Below, in pieces: positions 59,348-64,000 of a DNA stretch of 64,000 nt. The translations under genes and the position numbers were made by a program. Below the pieces are notes generated by a model, which saw nothing but the letters and a program-made list of their open reading frames with translations, ran no database searches and had not been told where the DNA came from. Positions within the stretch are counted from its first letter, which is position 1; each line of letters begins with the position of its first letter. Origin of the DNA: Dichotomocladium elegans (lineage: Eukaryota; Mucoromycota; Mucoromycetes; Mucorales; Lichtheimiaceae); assembly GCA_025716815.1 (NCBI GenBank), contig JAIXMN010000010.1, positions 1-64,000 of the forward strand, written 5' to 3'.

Positions 59348-60007
59348 TCAAGAACCTTCCGCCATGGCGGCAACCATAACGAAACAGACGAACAGCGTTA
59401 TCAAGAACGCGGTGGTGTACCCTAGCCAACCATGTCCGACTTCAAGGAATTGGTTCAAGAGTTGCTGCTGGTTTTTAAAGTAGACTATCAGCGTTATTCC
59501 AACGCTACTAAAGCCGAGTCCGATCATCGTGTAAGCAACGATTCTATCAACAAAATAAGCTTTGAATAACACCGCCCTGTATATCGGCGGCAATATATTT
59601 GCTCACTGACTGTATCTTGGTCGCCACAGGTTCGTTTGCCCAGGGAAGTGACTTGGACGGTTCAAATTCTTTTGTTTGTATGTCTAGAAGCGTCATAAAT
59701 CCTATATATATATATATATATACATAGACATGGTCTTCAACGTCGAGTTTTGTACAAGTAGCGCTTGCTGCTTTTCTCAATAATTACCAATGAGTGCAAG
59801 CGTCATCCCCATCCGTAGCCATGACAGGAAATTGCGCTCATTCGCAAAATGATCGCGGGGATCAGGTCCATCGATCTTGCTGTGGACAACCCAGTCAGTG
59901 TACTTGAAACGGGTCGAGCAATAGCTGCCGTTGCATGTAATAAATGGTCGGTCTTCGGTTAGCGCTTCCTCCAGAACCTCTGAAACCACTGCCGATACGG
60001 CGTCCAT
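59348..60007 (-). CDS. DUF202 (YidH/VTC1-like) membrane protein
   Basis: The ATG at 60007 begins MDAVSAVVSEVLEEALTEDR; a DUF202 core follows: DHFANERNFLSWLRMGMTLALIG, spliced across 59723-59787 to GFMTLLDIQTKEFEP. Two more helices come downstream (VAYTMIGLGFSSVGITLIVYF and GWLGYTTAFLITLFVCFVMV), so three membrane segments in all, with the ANER...LSWxR signature of the family. The reading frame changes between 59585 and 59670; either a weak-donor intron (TCCAA|GTCACT, 76 nt, ending ATACAG) or a small frameshift is needed to reach helix 2. Fungal relatives include vacuolar transporter chaperone subunits and plain YidH-like proteins; no VTC partner is nearby, so role unassigned. Confidence 0.72.
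59703..59721. repeat. (TA)n dinucleotide run
   Basis: Alternating TA tract just inside the acceptor side of the DUF202 gene intron. Confidence 0.8.
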
Positions 60008-60188
60008 AGGGTTGAAAAAATCAGAACAAAGCAGACTTAACAAGCGAACTTCTCAGTCTTATACTTTTTTTTTTTTTAGCAACTCAGTCAGGTGATGGGC
60101 GCGTGTAACCATTAATGCAATACAACAAGCTTATTTTCTGGCCCTGATTGTTCCCCGCTGCCCACCCCCACTCTGACATTGTTCCGCA

Positions 60189-60219
<31 letters not shown>

Positions 60220-62884
60220 TTCCCCCCTAATTGTACTTTCTGAAGTGCAGCACAGAAAGAGCGAGAGTAGCAAAGACCAACAGAACGGTGATCACTTGAA
60301 AACAAGTTGCCATTTGGTGATAATAGAAATTATGAAAACATCCGGGAAACGTGTTGGGATATATGCAGTACTGCAATCATCACGGGGTCATCTATAAAAT
60401 TAGGGAGGGGTTAATGTGTTGACCTATTAAACAATGGAAAAGTAAAGCCACATGCACAAACCTGATAGTTCTTGATCACGGGAATATCACGTCCGTAGGG
60501 GGGTTAGCTTTCCGCCCAAACCACCCGTTTTCCCCGGAGCTCCGCAAGGCACTGACACGAAGCCTAGCAGAGGACATCCATCCCCAAGAGGGAAGGGGGG
60601 CATAGGCAAGATAAAGTTTGCCGCAGTAACACTTTATTCTCCAGTCCATCCTATGCCACCGACGAGATGGACTGCGTATTCTTGAACACGTGACCCAAAC
60701 GGACGCACCCGCATGGCTCACAGGATAGCGAAGAGAAGACTGCAGCGATGGACACCATCAGATCAGAACCCTAGGAAAGTACGTAAGCAAGCAATCGTCG
60801 GCGGATGGAGTCCACCTACAAAATGTAATGCAGGATGTGACACTTTGGAGGGCAGTCGAGCCAAAGATGCTGAGAGATCTCATCAAAGGTACCACGGGTA
60901 GAGGATATCAACGTGTTTTTCATACACCTAAAACTGCAAGATGGGACAGATTTTATTATTTACCAACATTAAAGATTGGATTCTAGGCCCAAGAGCGGGT
61001 CGGACCGTCATCTGCATGGTATTTCTCGGTGATTTTGGTACACCAGCGAGCTGAACATGCGCTCTGTCATGGGTACGCTGCCTTGATATCGAGCCGATCG
61101 CTTTTTTCTCTAGATGTGTTCATTCTCCAGTTCTTGAATAATAACCATTGCTTTGCATTACGACACACTATTTAGTTTCAGTATTAGTCAAAAACGTGAG
61201 GAAAAAAGCAATAATCGCCTTGCCAGCAACTCCCAGCAGGATCCCAGAAGCAGATCCAGCGTATCGCTTTTGTTCTTGAGTTCCGTGGACATATTCAATC
61301 TTCAATTCTTTGTTCATGAAATAGACGTTTTCTCTTGACGAGTCGAAAGCAACCGCACTTGAGCAGCATTATTTGTAAAAGGAGTTTTCTTTAATTTACT
61401 CAGCTCTTCATCGCTCGCCATATAGTTGGACTTTGTCAGGAAGCAGGCAGCAAATGTAGTGTATACCAAGATAGGGTACAACACCAATCATGATATTATT
61501 GAATTCTATTCCTCGGCCTTGTGTCCCAATGATGACATGTCCTCCACTAAGACGTAGTCATCTTTGTGGCGTGAATTGCCGGCACTGTCAGGTCTGCAAG
61601 TTTGGCATGCGTGGCTTTGTCTATTATTTGGTATGAAGTCTTTTTTGGACTTCTTTTTTCTATTAGTCATCGACATCGTCCCGTAGCTCAGCTGTATAAT
61701 GTTGCCTAACCCAGCTCAGAACTGCAAGGTACCGACAAAGTGCTGTCTGCTTGTTTTTTTTTCAGTGAGACCAAAGTCCCCACTTCTCGGGGATGGTGGA
61801 CAGAAAAAAATATTGCGTCTTGATCATCATGCAGGCCGGAACGGTGTCTCGGTCTTTGAGCATCCCCCAACGGACCATCTAATTAAGCCGCCAAACGGAG
61901 CATCCAATTTGAGGGGGGGTGGGCTCCGTATGCAGCTTCTGACAAGAAAACCAAAATTGGTTGACTGCAGTAGGACGAGCAGCCTTTACCGATCTTGAAC
62001 CATTGCCTCTGTCGATCCGGCTGGTGGTACAAACTAGACAATCAGCACGCTGTCGGGTCCCAGTTCATGCGGATTTTGAGCGTCATACGTCCCTGAGGAT
62101 CAAAAGAGACGCTAATGAGTTGCAGTCTCGCCGCGGGTGACATCCCGCGATCAGTACCCATGTTTTGCGGCTTTCGCGCGCAACATGAAGACACTCCAAC
62201 AGAGCCGGACGATCCACGAGGACAACATGATCAATACTCGAGCCCTATTTATCGATCATTTTAGCTAAATTTGACGACTAGGTTGTCGATGATCTGTCGA
62301 GCTCATCGACGAACCAGTATCAACTCGAGTTGTTAAGCTCAAAGCGGTTGCCAATGTGTTAGCGATTAAACCACTGGCCTACGCTTTAAGGCAAAGAGAA
62401 AGAAAGAGTTGCCATGCGTAAAAAGGGGCAATAGCAACCATTTCGAAGGCCATATTTTGCCAGCAACTATTCAACTTTGCATATTTTTAGCAGCGACTTT
62501 CCAGATGCTCTTACCCAGTCAAGCGCAAAAAGAGTGCGCAACATGCAATCATCTTGGGGCTCCTTCCACTTCATCGCTACGGCCTAATTCTCAGCTAATG
62601 CAGACTTTCAAACTGACAGCGCCTGACTATGGAAGCCCTGGAGTTTGCTAACAGATCTTTTTGTCTTTCCTCCATATTAGAAAGGACTTTATATACAAAG
62701 AAATGGAACGAATTACCACACAGCTGTCCATCAAGGATTAACCAAGTGAAAGGGGAAAAAATGTAAGAATATACTATAGCTTAATGGAGAAAACATACTT
62801 ATACATATATATATATAATATATATGTCGAGAGCGTATGCGTGCGAAAGATATGGAAATAAAACTGGATGAGACCGAAACATGT
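60008..62884. other. Intergenic region, probable element debris
   Basis: Nearly 2.9 kb with no supported gene. Open frames at 60476-60721 (minus), 60713-60901, 61699-61998 and 62409-62651 (plus) are short, overlap other frames and show no motif I can name; the 61.7-62.3 kb part is GC-richer than its surroundings and may be old transposon sequence. A TA-rich block is at 62802-62826. Confidence 0.35.
60192..60218. repeat. (CA)n dinucleotide run
   Basis: About 27 bases of perfect CA repeat in the upstream region of the DUF202 gene, likely length-variable. Confidence 0.9.
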
Positions 62885-64000
62885 CTAATGCATGGAAAGT
62901 AAAGACTCTGTCGCGGGTGAAGATGCCTGCTGTTGCTGACCAGTGGAAGTGGTTGCGCTTGTTATGTTAGGGGTAGTTCCGTTTGCTGTGTTCGTTGGTG
63001 CTACCATCACCGCAGATGATGGGGGCTGGCGTTCTATGCACCACCATCGGTGGCCATCGTTCCATGCTCTGCTCTGGCATTGCTTGCTGCAATATTTCGC
63101 TTTACGGCAGCGGCGACATTTTGCAAACTCGCGTGGTTTTTGCTCCCGCCTTCTGCAATGCATGTTGACGCAGCTACGAATCCCACCCCTGGTCTCGTCC
63201 TTGCGACATGCGTTGCGCATGACCACCCCAGCCCAGTGTTGAATTGGAGTTGGATGTATAGGAAAGGTGAACTTCTCGACAACCGAGAATATATTAGCGT
63301 CATATCCAAAGTGGAAAAGATCTCGGATATGGGGATATTTCGAAAGATAGGCGAGCAGTTGGAGTGACATGAGAATATCCTCTTCCCGATAAAAGACGTT
63401 ATCAATATTCACTGAGGTGCTGCTGGCTGGTGCAAATATCTGTCGCTGTTTACGCTTATGTCGACGTTGCTCTTCCGATATTCTAACATAGGGAAATGTG
63501 TGCCGCTGCAATCTGCTTGACCTGCTGCCGTCGTCTGTCCTACTGACACTGTTTCTCCTACAGCTACTTTGTTTGAGTTTGCCGTTATCTGTCGCTGCTG
63601 CTGCTTCTGGCTCTGACATAAATGACGTGGGAGAAGAAGTCATCGCCGGTGCTCTTTCCACTTCAAAGACTGGTAAATCTTTGTGTGATGGGCGCTATAT
63701 CGACATCTACACACATACCTGTTTGGCTGGTTAAATTTGGTTCTCTCACGAATGGGCCTGCGGTCGATAGGAGGATGTGACGATCACCCTCCTGACTCTT
63801 TTCGTGAGACACCACCTCAAGCGCACGCAGAAAATTTTGGAGTATGCGAAGAACAACGGCCACCACTCCTGCTTCGACAACCCTTGTCCGAATCTGAGCA
63901 GTACCTCGGACCCCAACATTGACCACACATTGAAAGGCGATGGACCATTTCCACAAACCACGCAGATCGCTTGGTTGCTGCTGCGTGGAGAGAATTCGCA
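62885..64000 (-). CDS. MUB1: Mub1/samB MYND zinc-finger protein, truncated by window edge
   Basis: The 5' part lies beyond 64000. The first visible exon ends at 63715 and has DLRGLWKWSIAFQCVVNVGV and RGTAQIRTRVVEAGVVAVVL, the Mub1 armadillo-like block. After a 54-nt intron the last exon (62885-63661 region) holds EEDILMSLQLLAYLSKYPHI, HWAGVVMRNACRKDETRGGI, then the MYND finger: CVNMHC, CRRCRKAKYCSKQCQSRAW and HRWWC. All expected zinc ligands are present. In yeast, Mub1 is the partner of the Ubr2 ubiquitin ligase that targets Rpn4; in Aspergillus, samB influences hyphal morphogenesis. The N-terminal part of this exon is Ser/Arg-rich and the C-terminal tail Thr/Gln-rich, ending LLSMH. Confidence 0.92.

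Noticed and set aside
61681..61760. TCCCGTAGCTCAGC, tRNA 5'-like start
   Set aside because: No matching T-arm or acceptor 3' strand within 100 bases.
1..64000. CRISPR arrays, operons, prophage or bacterial mobile islands
   Set aside because: No regularly spaced repeats, Shine-Dalgarno-led gene chains or phage genes; all recognised genes are eukaryotic with introns.

Overview
The window is nuclear DNA of a filamentous fungus. Genes are split by short introns (mostly about 45-80 nt, GT-AG with several apparent GC-AG), intergenic DNA is AT-rich with many homopolymer and dinucleotide runs, and no bacterial-style operons, CRISPR arrays or tRNAs were seen. The gene set (multi-subunit CORVET Vps8, eIF1, Nop58, Met30/SconB, Nha1-type antiporter, samB/Mub1, PX-PH phospholipase D, a CipC-like protein) plus decayed LINEs of a kind I associate with Mucorales points to an early-diverging, Mucoromycota-like fungus. 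That placement is inference.

Layout. 1-1.2 kb: wreck of a non-LTR retrotransposon. 1.7-4.8 kb (-): a many-exon protein with a kinesin-type motor fold whose nucleotide-binding motifs are gone, followed by coiled coil. 5.1-9.5 kb: compact block of small housekeeping genes (F-box/LRR, DUF4291, PEBP, eIF1, a DAP-1-like small protein). 9.6-14.6 kb (-): phospholipase D. 15.5-17 kb (+): mitochondrial PPR protein. 17.1-18.5 kb (+): beta-trefoil lectin fused to a CipC/DUF3759 domain. 19-24 kb: mobile-element graveyard with a decayed Fanzor-like (TnpB-related) gene and a second LINE fragment. 24.3-31 kb (-): VPS8. 32.6-34.4 kb (-): MFS drug/H+ antiporter. 34.5-39.4 kb: gene-poor, AT-rich. 39.5-40.4 kb (-): bHLH factor with CACGTG boxes upstream. 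42.7-46.2 kb (-): a HEAT-repeat protein that looks like a true BRAT1 homologue, head to head with NOP58 (46.6-48.2 kb, +). 48.9-51.5 kb (+): Na+/H+ antiporter. 52.1-54.8 kb (-): TBC Rab-GAP. 56.2-57.9 kb (+): Met30-like F-box/WD40. 59.3-60.0 kb (-): DUF202 membrane protein. 62.9-64 kb (-): Mub1/samB MYND protein cut by the right edge.

The genes are mostly independent housekeeping units; functional links are loose. Vps8, the TBC protein and PLD all belong to membrane trafficking; NOP58 and the BRAT1-like protein (whose animal relatives handle the snRNA 3'-end endonuclease) share a divergent promoter and both touch small nuclear/nucleolar RNA metabolism; Met30 and F-box/LRR are SCF adaptors.

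The most notable items are the BRAT1-like gene with a Cys-Tyr tail, the motor-dead kinesin-like gene, the Fanzor relic, the lectin-CipC fusion and the DAP-1-like small protein. All exon joins are by eye; where a join failed I say so.
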